A DNA stretch of 64,000 nt from Strix aluco (taxonomy: Eukaryota > Chordata > Aves > Strigiformes > Strigidae). Where the stretch lies: assembly GCF_031877795.1 (NCBI RefSeq), contig NC_133933.1, positions 6,012,632-6,076,631 on the forward strand, given 5' to 3'. This document shows positions 1-50,747 of this stretch, in pieces (position 1 is the stretch's first letter; every line of letters starts with the position of its first letter). The translations under genes were made by a program, and so were the position numbers. The notes beneath the pieces are model-generated. The model did no database searches. It saw only the letters and a list, made by a program, of their open reading frames with translations, and was not told the DNA's origin.

Positions 1-643
1 TTCAAGTTTTAATAAAGTGGCCGCTGAATTTCTAGTCTGTCACACAAGGCACTGCAGAATTCAGAAATCTTGACCCGGGCGTTAGGCCCAGCTGGTGGCA
101 AAATATGTAGACGGGAAGGAAAGTACAGGTCTAGGAGAAGCAGGAAAATGGAGAACTCTAAGCTAATCAATTCTTTTAAAAAGAGGGTGGTTACTATTTA
201 AGTTGTAATTTATTGAGATAAAGGAACCATGCATCACAGAAAGACTTAGGTTGCCTGCAGGGGAAGGTTGTTCTTTTTTTCTTTCTTTTTTTTTCTTTTT
301 TTAGAGAAGACCCTTGCAGCTTATAGCTAAGAGGCTGGAGCTAGAAGCTAATCAGCCATTCTGTCTCCTATCTGCTGATCTGCTGGCGTTGGGGGAAGGG
401 GAATGTGGGCAAACAGGCATTAAATTCCACTGGCAGGCGACGGGAAGGTATTCCTTGATAAGCAGCATCCAAGAAGATGAGCCCCTGTGAGGAAGCAGAG
501 GAAGAGGCAGGAAAGGCTTTAGCCATCTGTCTCAACCTAGCTTTGCTCAATGCTCGCCAGAGCAGAGGTCACCACCAACAATAATAACCCTCAAGAAGCC
601 AGACGTATGCTTTCCATTCACCAATAATCTACAAAGCGTCTTA

Positions 644-717
644 GGGTGAAATCCTGGCTCCTCTGAAGTCAATGGGAGCTTTGCCAACGACTTCAGTGGA
701 GCCAGGTTTTCATCCCA
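644..717. repeat. palindromic short dispersed repeat (foldback element)
   Basis: The left arm (GGGTGAAATCCTGGCTCC and on through CTGAAGTC) is almost the exact reverse complement of the right arm (GACTTCAGTGGAGCCAGG and on through TTTTCATCCC). An 18-base core matches at 17 positions and the outer arms match with one or two indels, leaving a short centre around AATGGGAGCTTTGCCAAC. I recall foldback sequences with this arm (CCTGGCTCC...TGAAGTCAATGG) as common in sauropsid genomes. The family name is uncertain. Confidence 0.6.
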
Positions 718-3068
718 GATAATTTTAAAGCAACCCCCAGGCTTAGAGATAAAACAACGGCATCCTGGGAGTGGGCGCAGGCAGGAGCGAGCTGAGGAGG
801 GCAGATGGGCCTCTACCAGCTGTGCTCCTCTGAAGAGCTATCAGTTTTACAGACAGGATGCCTCCAGTCCTGGAGCAGTACCAGGACTGATGATAAAGGG
901 GTAAAGTGGACAAGCAGGTAAGCACCAATAACCACTGGGACAATGGGTGCGGGACCCAAGTGAGCCGTGATGCTCTGACATAAAACCCAGCGGTGCTCCC
1001 ACCTCTACGTCCTCCTTGCTTCTGAGATAAAGCATACAAAGTGACTTACGTTGTGTTACATTACATCATTCTGTATTTCTTTTCTCCCCCCTCCTTACCC
1101 AGCAATTCTTATGCTGGCCTTGAAGAATGTCACCTGGTGGCACTCACTCAGAATGAGGATTTTTCACACTTGACCAGGTACAATTGATGTACTATTCATT
1201 TCAGTCACTAGGACCACCCAGACTCTGTGAAGTGCTGTGTTTCAGTGAGACAATACTTTGTTTTTCAGGACTCATAACACCACGTGTAGGTGCCTGCACA
1301 GCTGTGTAGTGGGGTTGGCCCTCGGCAGTGTGTCGGACAGCACGTAGGGTGGTCAGCCACGATGGCCACAGCAGGAGACAGGAACACCACCAGCGGGACG
1401 TGCCAGCAAGGACATCTCAGATTCAGCCCTGGACACAATATCTTGGCCTTGAGCACTGAAGGTGGCACAGTGGCCACGGACAACTGTGGTGCATTTTTGT
1501 TGACAGGCTGGTGCGAGGGAGACCACTGGGGTCTTTCATCTGGCAGCGCCACGACTGGAGCCAACAGACCCCTGAAACACCTCCCCAGGAGAGAGTCCTC
1601 ACCCCATGGTGGGGGCTGTAACTGGGACAGCCACAACCCCCTCTTGAAGCTGTGCAATGAGGAACGTTGGATCTGCGAGACTCAGGAGAGGCAGAACGTC
1701 AGACCATGAGCTACCATGGTTTACTGACTCCTCGCACGTCAGCTGAGCTACACTACCTGACCATGTAGTGCACTGGCCGTATCACAAATGCTGCATAAAA
1801 TGTGTGAATTTAATCCTGTTTTGAAGAGCTTGGGCTCAGTGTGCTGGCACTGGCGAGGGGCTGGGAGAGCACAGGAGCTGAGGCCAGAGAGTGGAAGGTA
1901 AAAGCTGGAGGGGTGAGGCGTGAGCTGTGAACCTTCCCAGGGAAGGAGCTATCAAAGGAACACACCTCCCTTACTCCAGCACCACCATCAGAGCCTCTTG
2001 CTGATTTACCTCCCTGCTGGGTGCCCATAATCGCATCCCCCTTGGGCTACTGATGGGTCTCCTCCCCCAGGCAAACCCTGTCTTCATTTTCCAGGGACTA
2101 GATGATAGCTGCTGGAGCAAGCGTTCACCCAGCCAGGAAGAGAGCTTTTCCCTTTGCTTTTCAGTCCATCTTCCCTACAGGTTGCAATTCAGCCGTCTGG
2201 ATTCATCGATGAAGTCATCTGCTGATTTAACAGCATTTGTGAACTTCAGTTGCCATCTACGGCGCAGGCATGCGCACGCTCTCCTCTCCAGTCGCCCCCA
2301 GCGCAGCCACGCAGGCAGTATCGCCGTACCCAAGTGCTGCTTTGACCTCGACTTTTTCAAGTGGGAAGAGGCTTCAGTTTCTTGCTGCCATCCGCTCGCT
2401 GCTAAGAGTAGCATCGCTGTCCCTCACCGTTCTTGCACAACGGCTTAATGCAGAAAACTTAACGTCCCACAAGGAAACGCGCACCAGTACGGGCCCATCT
2501 CATCTGGATTAAAGATGTCTTTTGGTTCAGTCTCTTTCATAAGGCGAGGGAGAACTTACATTACCCAGAGCTCGGCAGCAGATCCATGTGTGTGTTTTTC
2601 ACCAGGCTGTCACTTGGACTGTTTCGCATTACGAGCCTTCAGTCTCGCTCTGGCTGTCGATTTGTACTATTAAGCTCTGAAATACAGAACTCGCGCGCCA
2701 AGTTTCCACTTTTCTTCAGCAGCCGGGATCCACTGGCAGCCACTAGGTAGGGTCAGACTTTGGCAAACCTGGAGGATGCTTCTCCTGCCTCTTTGCTGCC
2801 CATCTCCCCAAACCTGCCTCCGTAACGGCCCCGTCTCGTGCTCGCTGCCACCGGCATCCCTGCCCGGGGGGATCACAGCAATGGCGGCAGGAGCAGAGCC
2901 CAGGCCCAGCGATGACAGCTGAAGTACATCAGTGTTTTTATCTTCTCAATATTTTGATTAGCCCAAGGAATGTTTGGGTTAAAAAAACCCAACACATTTT
3001 TTCAAAACCACGTGATGGTCCCACAGGCTGTTATGGCTTTATGTAATATTGAATAGCTCTGTGTGATT

Positions 3069-3215
3069 TGCCGCGCAACCGAGGGCATCGGCGCGATATC
3101 GGGTATTTATCGACGAGTGATTTCACGACACGGAGGGGTTGTACCTCACTGTAACGCGCTCAGGGCAGCCCCGTGGGAGTCCCTACCCTGCACGATCATC
3201 TACGCCGACCGTTCC
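3069..3215. promoter_or_regulatory. short CpG-dense patch upstream of the ISM1 promoter
   Basis: About eleven CpG dinucleotides fall in the first 65 bases, inside otherwise CpG-poor AT-balanced sequence about 900 bases before the main island. No ORF, tRNA or known repeat explains it. It could be an unmethylated regulatory element or a small upstream promoter. This is inferred from composition alone. Confidence 0.3.
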
Positions 3216-4380
3216 TACAGCAGTGCTAACATGGAACGTGCTTGCGGATTAAAAAGCCTTAAATCTGAAGGTTTCAGTTTTGTGGCTTTGGTCACATCTT
3301 TAACAATACTCCAGTGCAATTATTTTAACCATATTCCTGCCTGATGGTTAATCATTTACAGTAGTTATCCGTGGAAGGGAAACCTACCTGACTGGAAGGG
3401 TAGGAGACACCATTCCAACTCATTCGTGGCCACGGCCTTCAGATGCACCGAGACCTGCAAGAAGCCTCCCACGAGCTCCGACTCTCCTCATGCCCCAAAT
3501 CCACCAGCCTCCCAGGTCAGGCACACCACGGGCAGAGGCCCTCACGACACGCCTCGGCTGGCACCATGTGCTGGAACCTCACCCCTACATCGCAGTAACC
3601 TTGCTGAGGACACTGGTCTCAGACTGAAAAAGTTAGGGATGGAGAACGCTTTTTCCCCCAATTTGCCCATTTAGCCATTTTGATGCCAGTTCAGCCTCCC
3701 AGCTGTCACTCTCGCACAGGCCCTGATTGCTTATATCCTCATTTTTACACATAACACTCCCAATTGTGGACGAACGAGGACAAAGATTCCCAAACTCCCA
3801 TTTTTTGTTGGGTGACTTTATTGATGTTTCAAGTTTATTTGAGCTGGTTACACTGAGCTGCATCTTCAGCACTCAGAAAGAGGTTGGGCTCCATCAGACT
3901 GGATGCAAAGGGATGCAAAGGTACTGATTTACAGCAAGCGACAATCCATCCCTCATTTTCACCTATTTTCAAATTCATGTTGATTTTAAATTTAGGGGCC
4001 TCCCATCTGAGAAAGAAAGTTTTTTCCACTGTAGTGATGCAGTCAGCAACCAAGAGGAAGGGAAACAGCGAGGAGTGTAAAACCCCAGGAGCCCGCGTCC
4101 CCCCCCCGTGCCTCCTGGGGACGCAGGGACCAGCTGAAGGGGACACGGCACTTGAGCAGGGCTCGATCCCTGGCAGCCACGACGCAAGGTGCAGCCGTGA
4201 GCGGGACACGGGGTGCGGGTCCCCGCGGGAGGGTCCCCTGCCAAACCGGGGCTTGCGGAGGGGCAGGTCAGCACAAGGAGGAGGGGAGCGGGGAGGGGGG
4301 GTGATGCGAGGCTGCAGCAGGGAGCTGCTGAGAGGGGGAAGGAGAGGGGGGGAGGACAGCAGGGGAGGGAGGCAGGGCGG

Positions 4381-4388
4381 TATAAAAG
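4381..4388 (+). promoter_or_regulatory. ISM1: TATA-like box of the ISM1 promoter
   Basis: The octamer TATAAAAG stands alone in very GC-rich sequence and is preceded by GGCAGGGCGG. If used, it would put transcription start near 4410 and give a leader of about 1.25 kb before the ISM1 ATG. Many CpG-island genes have dispersed starts closer to the ATG, so a shorter leader is equally possible. Confidence 0.45.
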
Positions 4389-4566
4389 CATCCGACACGC
4401 ACCTCTCCCGACACAGAGCGAAGGGGCCAGAAAGTTGGTGTGGAAGCAGCAGCAGCAGGAGCCGGGAGGAGAGGCAGCCGCTTGCAAACACGCACGCACG
4501 GTGGCAGGAGAGAGTGCGGAGCTGCCCCTGCCAGCCCTAGGGCCGCTGGAGAGGGAGAGAGGAGAG

Positions 4567-4608
4567 ATGGAGCCAGGTATCCAGCTCCCAGCGAGGGCAG
4601 GCGGCTGA
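4567..4608 (+). other. upstream ORF, 13 codons, in the presumed ISM1 leader
   Basis: This is the first ATG after the TATA-like box. It opens a 13-codon frame (MEPGIQLPARAGG) that ends at TGA. Context is GAGAGATGG: the -3 base is G and the +4 base is G, a favourable initiation context. It is relevant only if transcription starts upstream of it. Confidence 0.35.
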
Positions 4609-5034
4609 AGCTTTTTGCAGCCCTTCGCCAACCCGCCCCCCCCCCCTCTCCAATTCCCCACGGCCGAGCCGGGGGGCTGAGAGGAAAAGGAGGAGGAAGA
4701 AGGGGGCTCGAGGGGGGTGAAGCAGTGATCTGCCCCTCTCCCCCCACGGGCAGCTCGCCGCCGCCCCGTCGAGGGCTGGGAGCCGGCGGGGGTGGCGGTG
4801 CGGCCCCGCTCCCTCAGCCCCGCTGCGAGGGGACGGGACGGGACCCGGCGGGGCGGGCGGGCCCGGGCGACGCCTCGACGGGCGTCGTGAGGGGAGGGGG
4901 GGAGCGGCGGGGCGGGCGAGGACACGGCGGAGGGGGGGGGAAGCTGGTCCAGGGGCCACCCCCATCCCCTCGCGAGGAGGGAGGCGATAGCCCCAAGCTC
5001 TCTCCTCCCCTCGGAGCGTCCCGGCTTCCCCGCC

Positions 5035-5040
5035 ATGTGA
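5035..5040 (+). promoter_or_regulatory. minimal start-stop uORF (ATG-TGA) in the ISM1 leader
   Basis: An ATG immediately followed by TGA lies 630 bases before the ISM1 start, in the context CCCGCCATGT with G at -3. Start-stop elements are known in eukaryotic leaders to stall ribosomes and lower translation of the downstream frame. It is the only ATG I find between 4570 and the main start at 5665. Confidence 0.4.
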
Positions 5041-5407
5041 GAGTCGTCCCCAGTCCCCCCCGCCTCTCTCTCCCTCCCTCCCTCCCTCCTCCCTCTCACT
5101 CGCACACACGCTCCCGGCTCCCCCCCGTCCTCGCAGCGTCTCCCCGTCGGCAGCCGAGCCGCGCTGCTCTCCGCCGGCCCGCGGCTCCCCGAGGCGGCGG
5201 GGGCTCGGCCCGCTCCCTCCCTCCCTCCCTCCGACGGCCCACGGTGACTCTGGGTTGCAGGGCTGCCCGCAGAGACGCCGCCGGTCCGCGGCCCCGTCGC
5301 GGCTACCTGCCGCCCCCCGCCGCAGCCGGGCAGCGCCGGGATTTTCGCCGCCGCCGCCGCCGCCGCGTCCCGCCCCGACGTGGCTCCGCCGTGGTGTGGC
5401 GGCCCCC

Positions 5408-5428
5408 GCTGCTGCTGCTGCTGCTGCT
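5408..5428 (+). repeat. (GCT)7 trinucleotide tract in the presumed 5' UTR
   Basis: Seven uninterrupted GCT units are followed by GCC units, within a wider GCC/GCT-rich leader. It lies about 240 bases before the start codon and is a likely site of length variation. Confidence 0.8.
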
Positions 5429-5664
5429 GCCGCCGCTGCCCCGCGCCCGCCGCCCGCCCCGCCGACGCCGAGAGCGGCGCGGTCCCCGCCGCCCGTCCTG
5501 CGGCTGCCGCCACCGGCCCTGGGGCTGGGGCTGGGGCCGGGGCCGCTCCGGCGGCGGCGGCGGCCCCGGCGGCGGCGACGGCGGCCGCCGCGGCTCCTCC
5601 TCCTCCTCCGCCTCCTCCACGGCCGCCGCCGCCGCGGGGCCCTAAAGCCGCCCGGCTCAAGAGG

Positions 5665-45630
<39,966 letters not shown>

Positions 45631-47030
45631 GAAGATTTTCTTCCTCTTCGGACACAAAATAGCATTCGTTGCCTGGATGCCAAAGAACTGATAACGGCTG
45701 CTGCATTGTCTCATTGACAGGGGTTGATCAGTTTCTTTCTAATGAATGTATATAGTTGTAATATAATACATAAGTATTTTTCATAGTGTGTGTAATTTAT
45801 AAACACGTATCTCTCTATCTCACACACACCTATTTTTACATACAGACATACATAAAACTTGTCCTGGTAGGATTTTATACTGCAATAATGTTCATTTAAT
45901 AATGTGCATTTCGTTTTATTCCCCAACTGTAACGTAAGTGTGCGGTGGGGAGGGGGCAGCTGCCATCACCATCAGGCCCCAGGGCCCCAGCTGAGGAGGG
46001 CACGTATTTAAAAGTTGTTATAAACAATAGGATTGAAGAATGTACTTTTCCATATGGGAATGGTTTACAAGATTAATACACCTACAGCATCAGTTTTCTC
46101 TATAATTGGTTTCATGACTAGTCATATCTAAAAAAGGAAGAATTTTTTTTTGGAAGGGTAATACTCAAAAGTGAATGTAGACAGTTACTAGCAATTTTTT
46201 TCTTGAAATTCGTCCTGTTACCCTCTAGCTCAGGTCTTTGCAGTCCATCTGGGGTAGGCTTGCAGGGAGATGTAGCTGTGGATTTCCTACAGAGCAGGAC
46301 AAGTCCCAATGCAGTGGTTCTGCAAGAGTTACAACAGCCCACTCCTGGAGACGTCTCAGATATGGAGCTACAGCTGTCAGGGCTTACGTCTCGTGCTGGG
46401 GAGCAGGTCTTTGGGGCAGCTACCTGTAAACTAAGCATGCCCTACATCTGTGGAGGAGTGAGGCCAAAGAAGGAAACTAGCTCAAAGGATAAAAAAAACC
46501 ACCCCCAAAATCACAGTTACTTCCCAGTTTTAATATGAAGAGCATTTAGATCTGCTTGATTCTTTTAGGAAAAGGAAAAAGTTTATTTTTTTAAAGAACA
46601 GGAAAAGTGGGATACACACTCCTAAGTTCCCTGAGATAAAGCATGCAATCAGCCCTTTTCCCCCATTTATCATATGCTGGGTTCACAGTGTCCTACAGAA
46701 GAAGCTATTCTTTAAGGAAGCTGTGTGGGAGGAACTATTGGTGAGTTAAAATGTCTTAATTTTTTTAAAAAGCTAGCATTATTTTTGTAAAGTATTTATT
46801 GAATTGTAACAATAACTCACATGCGGGATATGTCTCGAACACGAAAGGCTTCTGTAGATGGAACTTGATTGCCAAGAATAAGACTGTTGTTAGGCAAAGG
46901 TTTTACTTCCAAATTTTTATAAAGTGCAAGTTTACATACATTATCCTGTAATTAAGCAGCTGATACCTGCATTCTTATGAAAGATAAAAATTACACCATG
47001 GGTAAATAAATACTTACGGTTCCATCCTGT
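45631..47030 (+). other. ISM1: probable 3' UTR of ISM1
   Basis: AT-rich sequence after the stop, with several ATTTA motifs and T-runs, contains no further ISM1 coding sequence. The first AATAAA I find is at 47005, giving a 3' UTR of about 1.4 kb. Later AATAAA copies at 48154 and 48354 would allow longer isoforms. The end position is inferred. Confidence 0.55.
47005..47010 (+). terminator. ISM1: candidate ISM1 polyadenylation signal AATAAA
   Basis: A canonical hexamer lies in GGTAAATAAATACTT about 1.38 kb after the stop codon. It is the first AATAAA downstream of the coding region that I see. Use is not demonstrable from sequence. Confidence 0.45.
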
Positions 47031-48654
47031 AAAAGGCCGTCTTGCTGCAAGTCAATGTCTTCATTTGGAAAACTCAGGCTCAGCATCACTAGAGCAGTGC
47101 CTGGTTTTGGGTTACGCTGTCTGACACACAGAGGTGCCCCGCATGTGGAACCTCACCCCATGGTAGAGCCGGTCTCGCGCTGCAGTCCGGCCTCATGAAG
47201 GATTCAGGACAGCCATGAAAGATGATTCTTTCTGCTATATGCATACACACGTGTATAGTGTAAATCTCTTCTCTAGCTCTGTTGGCCTTTCAGGCACCAG
47301 TTGATTGCGACTTCCCGGATAGACGTGTGCACGGTCCCCCAGCATTAACATGTGCATAGTAAGTCTGCCGAGTCTGGGAAGTGTCAGGCTTGTGCTGGTC
47401 TGCCTATGTGGAGCAAATCAGGGGATTAAAAAGCAGCCTGGACCTGGACACCCACTCTGACCAAACGTGTGGTGCGTGCGCTGCGAAGGCACTCCCCGGA
47501 TCTGCCAGACCTAGTGCGACAGGCTGCAGAGCCGCAGCGCTCCGCTTACGCTCCGCGTTCCCAGAAACACAGCGGTCCGGGCAAAGCTACTGCACAGATG
47601 TAACAGCAACGCACCTGCTGAGGTAACTTCAGCAGCCAAAGTCGTGGCTGAGTCATCGGATCTTCCCAGATGCAGGTCTGAGTCAGAGGTGGGGAGAGAC
47701 GGGGGCATGTTCTAGCACTAGCTGGTAGTAACAAAGCATGGTTAGTTGAGCAAGAGGGTAAACATGGGGATTGCCCCTTAATTTTTATAAAAAACAGGTT
47801 CTGTAAATTCTTGCAAGGTCATAAGTAGGAGCCACTAGCTAGCGGAGGCAGTTAAATTGACAGCAGATGGATGAAAGGCATAAGCAGCTCCAGGATCTGT
47901 CACTTAATAGGGAAGACAGGTATTTTCTGCAACATGGGGGAGAAAGCTCTGCTTTTTACTTCACTCAGCAGTAGGGGGGTGAAAACAGTCTCGGGTTTCT
48001 CTGGGAAGGCGATGAAAGGGTGGTTGCAATTCCTGAAATATAGAACACACCCCTGTAGTTTATGGATTAGTAAATTATGGGGCTTTTGAGAATAGCTGCT
48101 ACACCATTAATACTGAACGTAACAAAGTGTCAGGGAAGAGGAAAAATTATTCTAATAAATGAAATGGCACACAAAGTTTCAAGTGCTACCACTCATAATT
48201 TGCCAAGTCTAGAAACTCTGCAGGAGCTAACAGCCACTGATGAGGACCTACCAGGTTTTTCATAGGATGAGTCCTGGAGCGCAGATCAAAAGAGTATTTG
48301 CACTTCTGCAGTCTTAAGCAACAGTCTTTATGAAAAACAAAGTCCTATTTTATAATAAATTATGAGCCATTCAGGGCTGGGCTGCTTTTTTTCTTTTCTT
48401 TATCGCCTTCCCAAGGACTAAAATTGTACCTGGAATGACTTCGTGTAGTAGTCCTTATCAAGGTGCTGGAGTTTACCATGACCAAATTTGGCTCAGTCTT
48501 TTAAATATAGGGCTCTTCATCCTGGAAAAAGACCCAAGGAAGGGTTTGTGGTCTTACGTTCCTAGGCACGGGTTAGTAGTTAGAAGAAGCTGTTCTTACA
48601 TTTCTAAGTTAGCACAGAACGGGTGTATTGGAAGACCCAACCAAAGATATGAGG
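47031..48654. other. intergenic DNA downstream of ISM1
   Basis: No supported gene. Two further AATAAA hexamers (48154, 48354) are possible distal polyadenylation sites for ISM1. A CpG-moderate patch at about 47470-47660 has overlapping frames on both strands and no recognised family. Confidence 0.6.
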
Positions 48655-49196
48655 AATCACAGAATCATTCAGGTTGGAAAAGACCCTTGGGATCATCGAG
48701 TCCAACCATCAGCCCTACTCTACAAAGTTCTCCCCTACACCACATCCCCCAACATCTCATCCAAACGACCCTTAAACGCATCCAGGGATGGTGACTCCAC
48801 CCCCTCCCTGGGCAGCCTATTCCACTGTCTGACCACTCTTTCTCTGAAATTTTTTTTCCTAATGTCCAGTCTGAACCTCCCCTGTTGCAGTTTAAAGCCT
48901 TTCCCTCTTGTTCTGTCACTAATTCCCTGTGAGAAGAGACCAGCACCAACCTCTCTACAATGTCCTGTCAGGTAGTTGTAGAGAGTGATGAGGTCTCCCC
49001 TCAGCCTTCTCCTCCTCAAACTAAACAGTCCCAGCTCCTTCAATCGCTCCTCACAGGATTTATTCTCCAGGCCCTTCACCAGCTTCGTTGCCCTCCTCTG
49101 CACTCGCTCCAGCACCTTGAGATCTCTCTCGTATTGAGGTGTCCAAAACTGGACACAATACTCCAGGTGTGGCCTCACCAGTGCAGAGTACAGGGG
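48655..49196 (-). mobile_element. CR1 LINE fragment of a second lineage, antisense
   Basis: The left edge AATCACAGAATCATTCAGGTTGG is the reverse complement of a CR1 3' end. The minus strand keeps one open frame of about 157 codons (48735-49208) that reads the reverse-transcriptase C-terminus, including [36 protein letters not shown] and [19 protein letters not shown]. The wording differs consistently from the other four copies (for example [15 protein letters not shown] against [15 protein letters not shown]), so it belongs to a different CR1 subfamily. Confidence 0.93.
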
Positions 49197-50300
49197 GAAT
49201 TGAAACAAGCAGGACTAAACAGGGCTTGTGGTCTCAGCACTGAGAAATCCTCGGAGACACCCCACCAGTAGGCAGCCTGCTTCCCACAGGAAAACAAAAT
49301 ACAGACTTTACAGCAACCCCTCCGTACCTGAGTGGTTCCGTTTACCTATTTCTCACCAGCAAAGCCAGAGCAGAGTGTTTGCACCTCCCAGCCTATTGTC
49401 CCTCTGCACTACCTTTCTCTGGGGCAGGCACAGGTCTTTGTGCAGATAAAGGAACCGGTCAGGTCATCCAGGTTATTTTTAACCCAAATCAATCAAGAGG
49501 TACAGAGTTACTGCACAGCTTTAGAGTCGAGCTGGCGGGGACGCCTTAAGCCGGCGCTGCTGCCGGGAGAGATGCGTGGAGCAGTGCCCGAGGCAGCCAT
49601 AAATGGCTGGAGCGTGTCCCTTTGATGGTTACAAGGATGAGCGGGCCTGGCTTCACACTGCCCGAACAGCTGCCGAGCAGCAAAATTCCACTAGCATAAC
49701 CCGCAGTGATGCATATGGGTTATAGGACAATATAGTGAAAAACAAAAACATACACACATTCACGAATCCCCACAGTCCTGCGTTAGTTACCAGCTGCATT
49801 TTTTCCCCCCGCTGTGCAAAATGGTTAGCGCTGTCAACACAACGCATTCTTTCCAAAAAATGCTAGTGAGTTCACAGGACTGCCTTCTCCATATATAGCA
49901 TTTTCGTCGAGATGGTGTTGGTTGCAGCCAATAACTGATGCACCTGACCCCTTCAGTCGCGTGGGGCCAGGCGTGTTGAAGGTGGGCGTGGGGCAAGAGG
50001 AACCTTCCCCCGCTGAGGGATCTGCTGCGTCACAGCAGCATGTCTGTGAGCCATGTAGCGAGGGGGTGCCCCTGCCAAAGCCCTCGCACCTCACACCGCA
50101 GCCGCTGACCTGGGATGATCTCCCCAGTGGCTGAAGGCAGGAAGGCAGCGAGGGAGCTCCGGTACCTCATGGCAACAGCCCAGGAGCTGCCTGAGGCTGC
50201 AGAGCTGCCAGCGTCCCCCAGCCCCCCCACCTCCCCTCCCATCTTCCTCCTGCAGGGTGGCACTGCTCTGGCTCATGCTATGTGGCTCAGAGTCATGATT
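49197..50300. other. intergenic DNA between two CR1 copies
   Basis: No supported gene. A GC-richer stretch (about 49930-50270) has overlapping frames on both strands and proline-rich translations typical of chance. Confidence 0.6.
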
Positions 50301-50747
50301 TTGTATCAGAAATAGCGCAGCCAGCAGGGACAGGAAAGTGATCTTACCCCTGTACTCGGGTAAAGTGAGGCTACACCTCAATTACTGGGTTCAGTTTTGG
50401 GCCCCTCACTACAAAAAGAACAACTACCTGCAAGGAGGGTGCAGAGAACTGGGGATGAGTCTCTTGAACCAAGTAACAAGCGATAGGACAAGAGGGAATG
50501 GTCTCAAGTTGCGCCAGGGAAGGTTTAGACTGGCTCTTAGGAAGTATTTCTTTCCAGAAGGGGTTGTTGGGTGTTGGAATGGGCTGCCCAGGGAGGTGGT
50601 GGAGTCCCCATCCCTGGAGGTGTTTAAGAGTCGGGTTGACCCAGCGCTGAGGGATCTGGTGGAGTTGGGAACGGTCAGTGTGAGGTTAATGGTTGGACTG
50701 GATGATCTTCAAGGTCTTTTCCAACCGAGATGATTCTGTGATTCTGT
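50301..50747 (+). mobile_element. CR1 LINE fragment with internal deletion
   Basis: It starts at the same point as the intron 3 copy (TTGTATCAGAAATAGCGCAG against TTGTATCAGCAATAGTGTGG) and ends GATTCTGTGATTCTGTCC. Relative to that copy, about 145 bases are missing at about 50418-50420, where CACTACAAAAAG joins directly to AACTACCTGCAAGG. The remaining frame (50338-50733) reads the reverse-transcriptase tail. Confidence 0.92.

Larger units (their letters stand above)
1..4080. other. upstream intergenic region of ISM1
   Basis: I find no convincing gene here. Open frames are short and occur on both strands in overlapping positions, as expected by chance. The stretch holds a pyrimidine-rich run (about 270-302), a palindromic dispersed repeat (644-717) and a CpG-dense patch (3069-3215), each listed separately. 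In mammals the gene upstream of ISM1 is SPTLC3, but nothing coding for it is visible. Promoter-distal regulatory DNA is likely but cannot be demonstrated from sequence alone. Confidence 0.6.

Noticed and set aside
11-16. AATAAA at the window edge as a polyadenylation signal of an upstream gene such as SPTLC3
   Set aside because: The hexamer is too frequent by chance and no upstream coding sequence is available to support it.
1265-1709. Overlapping frames of 130-139 codons on both strands
   Set aside because: They are mirror frames over a mildly GC-rich patch, with no homology, splice sites or start context on either strand.
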